A stretch of DNA of 64,000 bases from Shinisaurus crocodilurus (GCA_021292165.1 CM037877.1:206316715-206380714); one strand, 5' to 3'; counted from the first letter of the stretch, positions 48,787 through 60,390 are shown. Numbers and translations are program-made. Notes: generated from the sequence alone by a model not told the origin.

Positions 48787-49791
48787 TCACAGTGAGAAGA
48801 GCAAGGAGAAGGAACAGCAGCCTCTACTTGTATTGCCCTAGCCTTCTGTTCAGTGGTGCAGATTGGGCCCAGAAAGAGAGGGCAAGCAAATGTGCAGTGG
48901 TAACAGTGGCAAGGAGGTGGCCTATGCAGGAGCGGGGCCACTGAAGGCATCTTGCCCAAGGCCCCCCCCAAAATCTGGAACCAACACTGAGACCTGTCTT
49001 GAGAGTTGTATATTAACCCTGATTTGAAAAGCTGAATCACTAGCTGAGGCTCAACACAATAACCATCTTGCAGCCCCCACTTTTCTTCCCACGGACTCTT
49101 AGTTTTGCTCTGTTTCTGCCCACCTCTTCCTCACTGAGTCCAGCAGCAACAGCACACAAGGCTGTTGCTCTCCCAGCAATTCATGTTAGTGAAGGAGGCT
49201 GAGAAACAGGCGGGTGATGGGCAGTATAGCTGGCTGGCTGCAGCAGGCTGGAAACTTGTACTATAACTCCCCCTTTGTTCCTCTGCATCCAGAGAGAGAG
49301 GAGTGGAGAAGCAATGCAGATGAAGTGATGCGGGCATTTTCCAAGTCCCCGCCTGTGATTGGTTCTTTGGGCAGGCTGCCTTATGTTGCACTAGCAGCAT
49401 GGGAAGCAGCACTGCTCTGTCCTGCACCACCAGGGTAACATGAGAAGTCCTGACCCGCACTGCGTTGCAGTGGCTCCCATACTACCACAACCAAGCTTCT
49501 AGCTTAGTCATTTTCTCTTCCCAGATGAGATTGCCATCAGTACAATGTCTTGTCTGATGAGGCAGGGGTTCTTCTTGCCCCCTCCCTTTTCTTTGCTCAG
49601 CCACCCCAGCCCATTCTGGGATTCTTGTCTCTTCCACACTCTTCCTTAATTGCTTTTCCATCCAAATTCTTCCCCCCCCCCAAGTTACCATTCCCCTTCA
49701 TATTTTTTCTCTTTAGCAAAGTTTACTCCTAGCTTGTAACCCCACCACTTTATTTTGGTTGGTTCCTGCATTCTTGGTCTTTTCTCTTAGG

Positions 49792-50150
49792 GCTTTTCTA
49801 CACAAGGCATTTATTGTGTGCTCGTCATTCCCTACTCATGGTTGTTTTCAGGTTCTTAAGACGGTGACGTGACCCTCCAGTTTTGCTTCTAGGTCTAAAA
49901 AAAGCACTTCCAGTGAGGTTTTTTTTAGAGCAGGGAAAATGTGGTATTTAATTGTAAAAGTGAAAGAAAGCTCAATTTCCTCTTGTGTATTTGTTCTATT
50001 CTGCTATACCACAGTGCCAGCTAGAGGTAATGTAGTGGAAAAGCAGGAAAGGAAATGCTTCTTGTATAGTGCTTGGATCTCAATTTTGCATTAAAACCAA
50101 AAGTAGATACAGTGGATTAACAGTCGACTAACAACCTTGTGTAGAAAAGC
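49792..50150. mobile_element. MITE, family GCTTTTCTACACAAGG, copy 3
   Basis: Best preserved copy. GCTTTTCTACACAAGG and CCTTGTGTAGAAAAGC form perfect 16-bp inverted ends. A related remnant (TATACCACAGTGCCACCT) lies at about 56776-56890. Confidence 0.88.
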
Positions 50151-52059
50151 TTAGTCCGGGTCTGTGCTTGCACTTACACTGGCTTATCAGATTAGGGGAG
50201 GGAGGCTGGTTGGACCAAAGATTCCCATTTAAATTATAGTGTGTGGCATGAGCCAATAGTTTTATCCGATTGCCAAAAAACCTTTCCAGCGGCAGCACCA
50301 GTATTTGCTACTTCCATTCTTGTATGGAACGAAGGAAGAGATGAGAACTCTGACTTGTTTTTTAAAACACACACACACACACATATCTAGTACCAGGGCA
50401 AAGATTCCAATTAACTAATGTGTACAGAAAAATAAATGCTAGTAGTTTGTAAATAAAATAGTTCAACTATCTTCCATGCTTCGGACTGAGAGTGCGGGGT
50501 CTTCCTGCTTAAGGACAACCCATCTTCCCCATCCTTGGATGGAGTTTCTATTGACTGAGGGCCAGAGCCAGCATCTTCTTCCACCTCTGATTTCCCCCTG
50601 AGTTTTACCAGGAGATGAGGAAATGTCAGCAGGTGCAGCTTGTCATGATATGGTGCTGCTGGGGTGTGAAAAGCTGTATTTGCTGAAATTCTCCTTCTGT
50701 ACTACTAGTCAAGGTACAAGAACCCTGCCTCCTATTGCCCCATATCACTTTACCCTTGCCGAGAAGTCACCTCTCCACCAACCTTGCGACTGCAGGCGTG
50801 GCCAGAACGTGGGCAGGATGGCAAGGTTGCAAGCTCTGAAACCTGCAGGCAGTCAGCGGGCAAGGAAGGAGTTAACTCTGCTTTGGGGAATTAATTAACA
50901 ACAGATGTCTTCGGTTTCAATTAATTAATCTCCTGCCACACTTGGTTTTTACAGTTCCCTTGGAAGCCTCTCCGAATAGAGGAGCTGTCCAGATGCCAAG
51001 GCAAGCTCCGTGCCTACGGGCCTGGCAGGTCACATGGTGCCCGAGCAGCCTGACTGGGCAGGCGCAGGGAGCAAATGGTCTTGTTGTTCTCCCATTTGCG
51101 CAGTGCCAGCTGGCCAGACAGGCGCACTTCCCCTGACGTTGGCAGCAGTGGCGCATTGTACGTCATGCTTCTCAGACAATTTCCCAAGGGGCTGTGGGTC
51201 ATTGGCCAGGAATGACTGCCACCTGGCACTGTGTGTTCAGGCAGACTTTGAAAATCAGTCCAGATTAGGTAAATACGTGAATTTGAGCTCAGCTGAAACT
51301 GAATGGAGAGCATTTATTCAGAATATTAGATGGAATTTAAAAAAATCAGATGGGCTGACTTATTTTAAATGGAGGGTTTCCTTGTACAAAATGTTTGTTA
51401 TGTAGCAATCTTTTGTGTTCTATGAACATGAAGTTTGTTAGGAAGTTTGTCCTGGCAGGGATCCTGCAACTTTCAGAGTTTTATAAATGGAGAATCGCAT
51501 TAGCTTTTTCCTACCACATTGCTGTAATGACAGTAGAAGCCACATGTGGAAGAATTTTTCCCTTCTGTAGTTTTGAAAGACACGGGAGTCCTCTTGTTCT
51601 CTGGACCCAGCAAGGTTTTTCTGGCCATGGGTGCAAGTCCTACAAATGGGGGTTGAGGCTGTGCATCTGCAGTATTTGGTGGAGCCCTTCCTTTGCCTTG
51701 TGTAGGAAATTGCTGTTTGTTGAACAGTGACTTATTGTATGCAGCAATTATGATGTGGGCCTGAGATCCTCTCTGGAGCAAGTGCAAATCAGTTTGGAGC
51801 CAACGTGTCCATCTAGGGAACCGCTAAATTGGACTGGAGTGAGATCAGATCAAGTAGAAAGCCAAAGAGATGAGTTGATACTTTCCCCACAAATCAGATT
51901 TCCATCAGATGGGGTTGCCATGAGACATATTTCCCTGTAGCAAACAATTTGTGCAGTTCTTCCTTTGTAGCCAAACCTTCAAAGTTGCAACACCAGCCTT
52001 AAATGCTTAGGAGAGGGACATACCAACAACTACCTCATCAAAGTGTCAGGAAAATGGGG

Positions 52060-52155
52060 AACATGGGGAGATGGGACAGTGCTGTTGCACTCATGTCCTG
52101 CTTGTGGGATCCTGTGGGCAGCTGCTTGGCCACTGTGTGAACAGAATGCTGGACT
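52060..52155 (+). mobile_element. CR1 3' UTR fragment
   Basis: Contains GTTGCACTCATGTCCTGC and GGCCACTGTGTGAACAGAAT in the same order as the 3' UTR of the CR1 copy at 55983-56660, on the opposite strand. A small related 3' tail (TTCTTATGTTCTTATG) also lies at about 54370-54397. Confidence 0.75.
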
Positions 52156-52395
52156 AGAGGGACCCTTGGAGGGGATCCACATTACACGGTATATCGTCAA
52201 GTTAGCAGAATGGTACTGCTATATTCACATTCCATAGTCACTCCTCACAAGGCACACTCTTGCTCAACGTACTGCAGTCATTCCGGGCTTGCCACCCCAC
52301 ACCTAACTCCGTAGCAGTAAAACTGGGTGTTGCCTTGAACAGGGTTTTTTTGTTTATTATTTTGCTTCATTGTCTCTGCACAAGTGCAAAGGAGC

Positions 52396-53378
52396 CAGGG
52401 ATGTTGAAGAGTCCTTGGTCTCGAGTCTCGAGTCGAGTCACGAGTCTTTGGACCCGAGTCTCGAGTCCGAGTCCTTGGTCCAAAATGGTGACTCACAAGT
52501 CACGAGTCACTCCCAAAGCTGACTCCACGAGTCCCTATTAAAATCATTGGGGGGTTTTCCCAACAAAATAAGGCTACTTCAGATGTGTGGTTTAAATAAA
52601 TTCTAGGCACAAGTGTGCCTTTTTATTTCAAAACTCTGCCACTGATTTTGGCAAGAACAGACCAGGCAGACAAACCCAAAATAACCAGGCAGGCAGAGGA
52701 GGCAGGGAATCCCAAAGCAGGCAGGCAGAGGCCTTTGTCTTGGACAATTCAACTGTTGAACTGGTCAAGAAGAGACCAGGCAGGCAGAGGAGGCAGGGAA
52801 TCCCAAACAGGCAGGCAGAGGCAGCCAAATCCAAAATGTCTGAAAGGTTGCATTTTAGGAAAATGATTTAAAAAAATAATCTTGCTGTACTTCCTAAAAC
52901 TTATTCATGTTGCATTTGAAGCACACGATTTTTTCTAAATGTTTGGCCCCCATTCTGGAACGGTGAGGTCTCATCACAATTCCACCCTCACTGAACACCC
53001 GCTCCACTGGTGATGAACTTGCTGGAACCAGAAACACACTCAGAGCAGCCGCACAGAGTAATCTCAGGTCCTTCCTCTGCCTCTCCCAAGTACGCAACAC
53101 ATCAATCAAAATAAATCTTGACACACTGTTGGGGCTGCACTTCTGGTAGCCGTCCATAGTGGCCGAGCAGCGGCGCACCTCGCTTCCATGCACTCTTCGC
53201 TGGCAATCGCGCTCCTCTCCACTCCTTCTGGCACAGCCCAGGGATGTTGAAGAGTCCTTGGTCCCGAGTCGAGTCTCGAGTCCCATTAAAAATATTGGGA
53301 CTCAAGTCTGACTCGAGTCAGAGGGGGGACTCAGTCCGACTCACGAGTCGAGTCCTCGAGTCCAAGTGCCCATCCCTG
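52396..53378. mobile_element. hAT element, GACTCGAGTC family, copy 3 (longest)
   Basis: Ends CAGGGATGTTGAAGAGTCC and AAGTGCCCATCCCTG. The flanking 8-mers AAAGGAGC and GAAGGAGC differ at one base. At 983 bp it is the longest of the three and keeps part of a transposase gene on the minus strand (about 52912-53235), which classifies the whole family. Confidence 0.93.
52894..53235 (-). pseudogene. hAT transposase C-terminal dimerisation domain remnant
   Basis: Minus-strand open frame inside hAT copy 3. Its C-terminal half reads LCAAALSVFLVPASSSPVER, then VFSEGGIVMRPHRSRMGAKH, and ends in a conserved-looking leucine/phenylalanine block. This is the hATC domain signature (P-x-SS-x3-ER-x-FS-x2-G and R-x-R-M). 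The BED finger and DDE catalytic region are missing, so it cannot be a functional transposase. The reading frame upstream of about 53235 runs into subterminal repeats and is not meaningful. Confidence 0.88.
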
Positions 53379-54533
53379 GAAGGAGCACAGGAAAAAACTC
53401 TTCCGTCCCCTCACAAAGAAGAAGGAGAAGGATGCTGCTGCTGCCGCCGCCGCCGCCACCCTCCCATGGACTCAGGGTGAAGCCAGCGGGATCAGCGCGC
53501 CACGCCCCTCCACCCAAATGCAATTTCCCAAAGAAGTGTTCCTCCTGTTCTGAGTTTCCCGCCGAGCACAAGGCTCCTGTTAAAGCAAGGTGATACACTT
53601 GGGAGTAAGGGCATTGGAGAGAATGTGATTTACTTCTGAGCGGACATGCCTTCTGGCTAAGTTAGAGCTCCCTGTTCTTTGAGCAACAGGGGTGAACACA
53701 GCTGATTAAAAAGGGGGGGGAAGGCCTCCTGTTCCTGTCCCCTCTCAAACTCCATGGTGGTTATCCTGGGAGTACTGCCTTTCACACACAGAGGAAACAG
53801 TCATTTCAGAAGCAGAGGTTCTTTGTTTCTGGTCTGCCGCTTATGCGGAGGTGCGCACATTCACAGGAGCACATTTGTTTTTTTAAAAAACCACTGACAT
53901 GCAACTCCCTGAAGCAGCCTGCTCAGAGGTGCGGAGGTGCGCAGGTACGTTTACAAACCAAAAAATTAAAAATGAAAAATTAAGAAGCTTCCGGGGAAGA
54001 GGGCGAACCACCGCACAACAACAAATGGTGGATATCTCTCTTCCCCACCAGATGCACGTGATGCCACATTCCCCCCACCCCTTGAAAACTATTGGCTAAC
54101 TCCAGTGATGACACTTTCATGGCCACACCTTGGGCGGACAACTGCAGTGCAAGTTTAGCACACACTGGCCGCGTACTGCGACGCTGAACTGCAATAACTG
54201 GAAAAACCATGATAAACCTAGTCTGGGAAATTCTGGAAGAAACGAAGAAGGATTACGCAGGACTAGTGCGACCGGCACTGAAAAGTGTGTGCGTCATGTA
54301 CCCCGCAAGTCACGGCAGCAATACAGTACTGCAATAAACCTTAGGTGTGGATCCGGCCCTGGCCGGATCCAGCAGGTCTCTTCTTATGTTCTTATGAAAA
54401 TGTGATAGAGACCTATGTTACCTGGCCCTAAAGATTAGTTCTTGATGGTAGGCCAGTTCGGGGAACAAGTTTGCTTGACCGCCACACCCACCAGCCAAGT
54501 GTCATTTTGTGTTCAGAAAACCTGGGATTTTTA

Positions 54534-54628
54534 GGCTGCAATCTTGATTATTTACTTACCTGGGTGTAAAACCCATTATAGTCAATAGAGCTTACTTCTG
54601 AGTAGGCATGGATAGGATTGCACTCTTA
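54534..54628. repeat. Short palindromic repeat, same family as 15810
   Basis: GGCTGCAATCTTGATTA, CTTACTTCTGAGTAGGCATG and GGATAGGATTGCACTCTTA. Inverted ends GCAATC/GATTGC. Confidence 0.78.
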
Positions 54629-55982
54629 GAAATAAGGATCTAGATGCAGACTGGCTTCTTCCTTGTATAGAGCCACAAGCAGAGTCCTGCTTTTCCTTCC
54701 AGAATCCCCCTTGTCCTTCCAGTCTAGTATAAATCCTAGGAAGAGGAACCAGCCAGTCTTTAAGCCAGGGCATTCTGAAATACCAGCTTGTATCAAGAAA
54801 TGGATATTTCTCAAATATCACATATACCAGCCTTTCCCACCCTCGTGCCCCCCTGACGTGTTCAACAACTACTGGAGGATACTATACCATAGTAAACAGA
54901 GAGAGACCTTCTACTATCCTGCCCTGTTTGGGTGGGAGGAGGATCTCACATTTTCTGGAACTGCAGACGGATCTATTAAGCAGCAAGTGAGCCAGACTTT
55001 GTGAGATGGCTTTTTGAGTGAATTCCATCCAGAGGGCCCCTTTGACAGATTGCGTTTAGGAGAACTTTAATTTCCATCAGCCTCACCACCAGCAATTTAT
55101 TATGGAGCATATTAATAATGAAAGTTTATTGTCTAATTGCTAATTGACTGCAAGGGAACTACATTCCCTTTACTCTGCCTTCGGTGCGCAGCTTGGGAAA
55201 AGGCATTAAGGCGCAGAAGCTCATTCAGTCATCTGCCTCTGCATGGAAATTGCTTTTGGAAATGTGCTTCTCTTTATGAACAGTTGAGGTTTGGCTGAAA
55301 TCCTGACCCAGGGGAGGTGTCCAGCCAGATGAAGATGAAGATATTGACCTTGCACATAATGAATAGAGATTTTTTAAAAAAATAGAAACATAGCTGCCAG
55401 TATGCTAAAAAACAACAAAAAAACAACAACACAATAATAAAGAAATCCTTGATTACTAGCAAGATAAGAGCCATCTCTTTAGTACTCTTGCTGATTTGGG
55501 GCTGCCTTCATTTATCCATCCAATCATCTTAGAGTGTCATTAATAAATGTACAGCTATGCCTACCTATCTCTTGACTTATGTGTTTCTGCCCTCCCTGGA
55601 TTTCATGCTGACATGGCTTCCAGTGACCTGGACAATCACAAGTGAGGTTAATTAATTAATTTAAATTCTTCAGGGTGCAATCCTATGGCTGCTAGACAGA
55701 GTCTAGATAGCCAAAGGATCATTCGGAGTCCCAGCTCTGCCTCGGAAACGCATTCCGAGGTTGGAGCTAGAACTCTGAACTCGGAGTGTCCTCCCTCCGC
55801 TCTAGCAGCCAGTGTGGAAGGAACCATGCCGGATGTGGCTCCGGGGTTGCAAGAGCGACCTCGGATATGGAGCTTTGGGGGCGGGGTGGGGGAGGGGAGG
55901 GGTCAGGCTTCCCCAGCATACGTAGTATCCTGGTGGCACCTTAGCCTCCTCTCCTCGTGCTCCAGGGCAAAACTGTTTGAGA

Positions 55983-56660
55983 ACAGAATCACAAGAACAT
56001 AAGAAAAGCCATGCTGGATCAGACCAAGGGTCCATCTAGTCCAGCATTCTGTTCACACAGTGGCCAACCAGCTGCCTACAGGAAACCCCCAAGCAGGACA
56101 TGAGTGCAACAGCACCCTCCCACCCAAGTTCCCCAGCAACTGCCGGTGTACATAGGCATAGTGCCTCTGATACTGGAGGTAGCATATAGCCATCAGGATT
56201 AGTTGCCATTGATAGCCTCCATGAACTTGTCCAGCCCTGTTTTAAAGCCATCCAAATTGTTGGCCATCATCATCACTACATCTTGTGGAAATGAATTCCA
56301 TAGTTTAACTATGTGCTGTGTGAAAAAGTACTTCCTTTTTTCTGTCCTGACTGTCTCACCAATCAGCTCCATGGGATGACCCCTTCAGGTTCTAGTATTA
56401 TGAGAGAGGGAGAAAAAATGTCTCCCTGTCCACTTTCTCCACACCGTGCATAATTTTGTACACCTCTGGCATGTCTCCCCTTTCTCTCCTTTTTTCTAAG
56501 CTGAACAATCCCAGCTGCTGTAACCCTTCCTCACAGTGGACTTGCTCCAGCCCCTTGATCATTTTAGTTACCCTCTTCTGCACTTTTTCCAACTCTACAA
56601 TACTGCTTTTAGGTGCAGTGACCAGAACTGTACAGAGTTTTCTAAGGACTTCCCTAAACA
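55983..56660 (-). mobile_element. CR1 LINE 3' fragment with long 3' UTR
   Basis: Minus-strand CR1 copy of a different subfamily from the two young ones. The C-terminal coding part reads VQKRVTKMIKGLE and LGLFSLEKRRERGDMPEVYKI, followed by about 400 bp of 3' UTR containing the ATCAGACCAAGGGTCCATCT block. It ends near 55983 in an AAGAACATAAGAA tail. The upstream side stops near 56660 at a short tandem array of GCACGGAGGTTT units. Confidence 0.88.
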
Positions 56661-56910
56661 AGGCATGTATGCACGGAGGTTTGTGCACGGAGGTTATTAT
56701 TATGCACGGAGGTTTGTGGGTCCTTTTCATGACATCCTCCTCCTCCAGGGCCTCTACCATGTTTTCCAGCCATTTTCATGGCTTTTTTTAGAACGAGGAA
56801 AGTCAGCTATTAAATCTTAAACTGGGGGGAAAAGCCCCCTGTAAAGTAAAAAAAATCTGCTATACTACAGCTATACCACAGTGCCACCTTGTGCTTGGTT
56901 AATCTATATA

Positions 56911-57161
56911 CAGTCATGCCTTGGATTGAGAGCATAATTCGTTTCAGAAACGTGCTTGTAATCCAAAACACTCTTATATCAAAACGAAATCCCCCCCAAA
57001 AAAATGTGTACAGAGATTTTTAATTTAAACCGTACTACAGTACTTGTATTGCAAGACGTCACTTGTATATCAAGTCAAAAACAATTTAATAAATATTTTA
57101 AATTTTGCTTGTCTTGCAAAACACTCTCAAACCGAGTTACTTGCAATCCAAGGTATTACTG
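56911..57161. mobile_element. Tigger-like MITE, family CAGTAATACCTTGG, copy 3
   Basis: Same orientation as copy 2 with TA on the left. Differs from copy 2 at roughly 15 positions over most of its length but is identical over its last about 28 bp and beyond the transposon end. This marks the start of a mosaic insertion. Confidence 0.88.
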
Positions 57162-57425
57162 TACATCTAGTAATTCCTTAGCATTACATGATGAATAGTT
57201 CTGGCTTGGCCTAGTAGCTGAATGCTTATCCTGCCGCATCCAAGTCCCCGCCTGTGATTGGTTCTTTGGGCAGGCTGTCTTATGTTGCACTAGCAGCATG
57301 GGAAGCAGCACTGCTCTGTCCTGCACCACCAGGGTAACATGAGAAGTCCTGACCCGCACTGCGTTGCAGTGGCTCCCATACTACCACAACCAAGCTTCTA
57401 GCTTAGTCATTTTCTCTTCCCAGAA
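57135..57425 (+). repeat. Mosaic segment copied from 44.2 kb and 49.4 kb
   Basis: 57162-57240 repeats 44205-44284 (one difference seen). 57238-57425 repeats 49341-49526 (one difference seen). The two donor pieces are 5 kb apart in the window and share only TCCA at the join. Described further in the findings. Confidence 0.93.
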
Positions 57426-57629
57426 GGTATACTGGTATATTAAAAAGAAAGTGTCCTGACTGACTGACTCATAAACGCCCAGTTTAATCTAGGAATGTGA
57501 AATTTTGAAGGAACATTGCTTTTCTGACGTAGAGCCCCACTAAGGAAGGATTTTTGGAAATTCCGTCACTAAGGGGGTGAAAAAAGGGGGCAAAATCACC
57601 CCACTCTCATATCTCCTATGGGCAAAACA

Positions 57630-58165
57630 ACAGGGCAGCAGTTATGCAAATCGGCCTCACCTCATAATTGCTGCAGGAGCCAATAGGAGCAGTTATGTAA
57701 ATAGCCCATACGACACTTAGAATGTTCATATGAATTCCTGCAGGGGCCAATAGGGCTGGGTATGCAAATCTCCCCTAGGCCATTTAGAATGTTCTCTGAG
57801 GGGGTGAAAAGGGAGGGAAACTTTTTAAATAACTGCCTGACTGAATGACTGCTGTGTGCGGGGCGTCGTCACATAGGCTCCATCATGTTTTGACGGATCC
57901 GCCCCAACCTTGACACGCATACTCTCCATCACCCAAGGACAAAGACTGGTGGGTTCAAATCTCCAAAAAACCCTTGCTGCACCTGTACAGCCCAAAATAG
58001 ATGAAAGCCAATGGAATGTTCGCAGGGGCCATTCAGGAGCGGTTATGCAAATTGCTCCAACAACATATAGAATGTTCGTATGAACTGCCACAGGGGCCAA
58101 TCAGGAGCAGATATGCAAATCTCTCCTGTGTCAAAACAGAATGTTCATATGAACCACAGCCAGGG
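57630..58165 (+). repeat. 65-bp units with CCAAT and octamer motifs
   Basis: About five diverged units, in two blocks, of the form CAGGGGCCAATCAGGAGC-x-TTATGCAAAT then AGAATGTTCATATGAA. ATGCAAAT is exact at 57644, 57762, 58045 and 58113, and ATGTAAAT at 57695. CCAAT occurs at 57680, 57747 and 58097. Regulatory function is not shown. Confidence 0.8.
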
Positions 58166-58174
58166 CGGAGCTGG

Positions 58175-59085
58175 GATTTCATTGTTGGGTAGTCCTGGGG
58201 GGGGGGAGCTGGGATTACATTGTTGGGTAGTCCTGAGGGGGAGGGGGCAAGCAGGGATTTCATTGTTGGGTAGTCCTGGGGGGGGCAAGCTGGGATTACA
58301 TTGTGTTGCCCTGGGGGGGAGCAGGGCTTTCATTGTTGTGTAGTCCCGGGGGGCAGGGCTTTCATTGTTGTGTAGTCCCGGGGGGACAGGGATTTCATTG
58401 TGTAGTCCCGGGCGGGGGGAGCTGGGATTTCATTGTTGTGTAGTCCCGGGGGGGGGAGCTGGGATTTCATTGCATAGTCCTGGGGGGGAGCAGGGATTTC
58501 ATTGTGCAGTCCCGGAGGGGGGGCGGGAACAGGGATTTCACTGTGTAGTCCGGGGGGGAGCATGGATTTAATTGTGTGGTCCCGGGGGGATGGCAGGGCT
58601 TTCATTGTTGAGTAGACCCAGGGAGGGGGGGGATTTCATTGTGTAGTCTGGGGGGGCAGAGATTTGATTGTGTAGTCTCCGGGGGGGGGGGAGCTGAGAT
58701 TTCATTGTTGTGTAGTCCTGGGTGGGGGGAAGCTGGGATTTCATTGCATAGTCCTGGGGGGGAGCAGGGATTTCATTGTGCAGTCCCAGGGGGGGAGCTG
58801 GGATTTCATTGTTGTGTAGTCCCGGGGGGGGAGCTGGGATTTCATTGCGTAGTCCTGGGGGGGCAGGGATTTCATTGTGCAGTCCTGGGGGGGGAGCAGG
58901 AATTTCACTGTGTAGTCCTGGGGGAGCTGGGATTTCATTGTGTAGTCCTGGGGGGCTAGGGATTTCATTGTGTAATCCAGGGAGGGAAGCAGGGATTTCA
59001 CTGTGCAGTCCCGGGGGAGCTGGACGTCCCGGGGGAGCTGGTAGTCCTGGGGGAGCTAGGATTCCATTATGTAGTCCCTGGGGAC
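58175..59085 (+). repeat. G-rich minisatellite, about 33-38 bp unit
   Basis: Roughly 25 variable units of the form GTAGTCCCGGGGGGAGCTGG followed by GATTTCATTGTT. G-run length changes from 5 to 12, and unit length varies through a few insertions. Long ORFs on both strands (for example repeated CSPGGGAGISL) are products of the period. It lies inside the Helitron-like element. Confidence 0.95.
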
Positions 59086-59359
59086 CTTTCCTATGGAACG
59101 ATTCAAAACAGCAGTCATCAACCTTAAGGAATTTCGAACAAATAGTGCCTATAGGAAAATGACGACCCGTGCAAACTTGGCATGGTCACTCTTCATCACG
59201 AGAGCGAAGCCGCGGGCAAAAGCTAGTAGAATATATAGAAGAGCAGAGAAAGAAACCCCCTGGAAAAAAGCCATCTGTAAATGAGGCAGTCTTACTCCCA
59301 CAAAGAAAAAGGAAGAAGCAGCCTCGGAAAAGTGGCGGGGTAAGCACCTCATGTAGAGG

Positions 59360-59675
59360 AGCCCTAAGTGTGGTCACACCATAGATTGGTATAAGGGAAG
59401 TATGATTTTGGCAGTTTTATTTTCAATTCCTTTCCTAATTATGCCTTACATGGAGTTTGGCTTTTTCACAGCTGCTGCACACTTGGTTGTCATTTTCATC
59501 GTGCTGTCCACCACAACCCCAAGATCTCTTTCTTGGTCAGTCACCGCTAGCTCGTTTCCCATCAGCTTATACTTGGGATAAGTATATCATAAGGATATTA
59601 TAAGTTGGGATTTTTTGCCCCAATGTGCATCACTTGACACTTGTTTACAATGAACTGCATTTGCCATTGAATCCT
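59360..59675 (-). mobile_element. Old CR1/L3-type LINE fragment
   Basis: Read on the minus strand it gives MGNELAVTDQERDLGVVVDS followed by KMTTKCAAAVKK and a segment resembling IIRKGIENKT. This is the typical CR1-superfamily block just after the RT palm. It is degraded and has no complete frame. Confidence 0.75.
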
Positions 59676-59695
59676 CCCTAAAAGATGGAACTAGA

Positions 59696-59932
59696 GAGCC
59701 AGTGTGGCGTAGTGGTTAGAGTGTTGGACTGGGACTCGGGAGATCCTGGTTCTAGTCCCCGCTCAGCCATGAAACTCACTGGGTGACTTTGGGCCAGTCA
59801 CTGCCTCTCAGCCTAACCTACCTCACAGGGTTGTTGTGAGGATAAAATGGAGAGGAGGAGGAAGATTATGTAAGCCGCCTCGGGTTCCTTGCAGGAAAAA
59901 AGGTGGGGTATAAATATAATAAATAAACTAAA
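59696..59932 (+). mobile_element. Sauria-type SINE, near full length
   Basis: Same structure as the copy at 28391: GAGCCAGTGTGGCGTAGTGG head, B box GGTTCTAGTCCCCGC, CCTCACAGGGTTGTTGTGAG body and GTGGGGTATAAATATAAT tail. The two copies are close to each other in sequence, so the family was recently active. Confidence 0.93.
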
Positions 59933-60390
59933 GCTAAAGCACTCATTTCAGTTTCACTGGAATCCTGGGCCACTTGGTACTAATGTCTCTCGCCATCAAC
60001 TAACTCCCCTACACATCTTCCCCCCACCCCCATTCAGCACACTTTCTCTTTTTCCTCTTATTTCTTAAAAGTTCTGTCAAATCAGCATGGCCCCTTTTTA
60101 GTTCAAACCAGTTCCAGCTTGTCAGCATCTGATCAAGGTTAAATACAGGTCACAACCTGCAATATGTCACCCATCTCTTTATTTTTGTCAGATGAAAGCG
60201 TAAGCATAATATTCTGCACAGACTCAGAGCAGTAGCTTCAGATATGTCAGGCTGGAGTGCTTAACCAGCCCATCACCACCCTTCAAATTTCAGATGGAGA
60301 GGGCACTGGGAGGAGGGCATCCGTTGATGACCTCAAGTGCATCATAGTGCAATTCTGTTCAGGTAAGTGTGTGTAGGATTGCAGCCTAAG

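Larger units (their letters stand above)
57426..59226 (+). mobile_element. Helitron-like element (putative, non-autonomous)
   Basis: Ends GCGAAGCCGCGGGCAAAAGC followed by CTAG and a host T. This matches the Helitron 3' rule (GC hairpin remnant about 10 bases before CTRR, then T). The start region (TATTAAAAAGAAAGTGTCC, TGACTGACTGACTCA, CGTCACTAAGGGGGTGAAAA) resembles Helitron 5' sequence from memory. A canonical 5' TC was not found, so the left boundary is uncertain. The interior carries CCAAT/octamer units and a minisatellite. No Rep/helicase ORF. Confidence 0.5.

Noticed and set aside
58175..59085. CRISPR-like regular repeats
   Set aside because: Units are adjacent and variable with no unique spacers, and the genome is eukaryotic.
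58080..59162. ORFs with repeating CSPGGGAGISL and MKSLLPPRDYT peptides
   Set aside because: Translation of a 33-38 bp minisatellite on both strands; no start context, splice logic or protein family.
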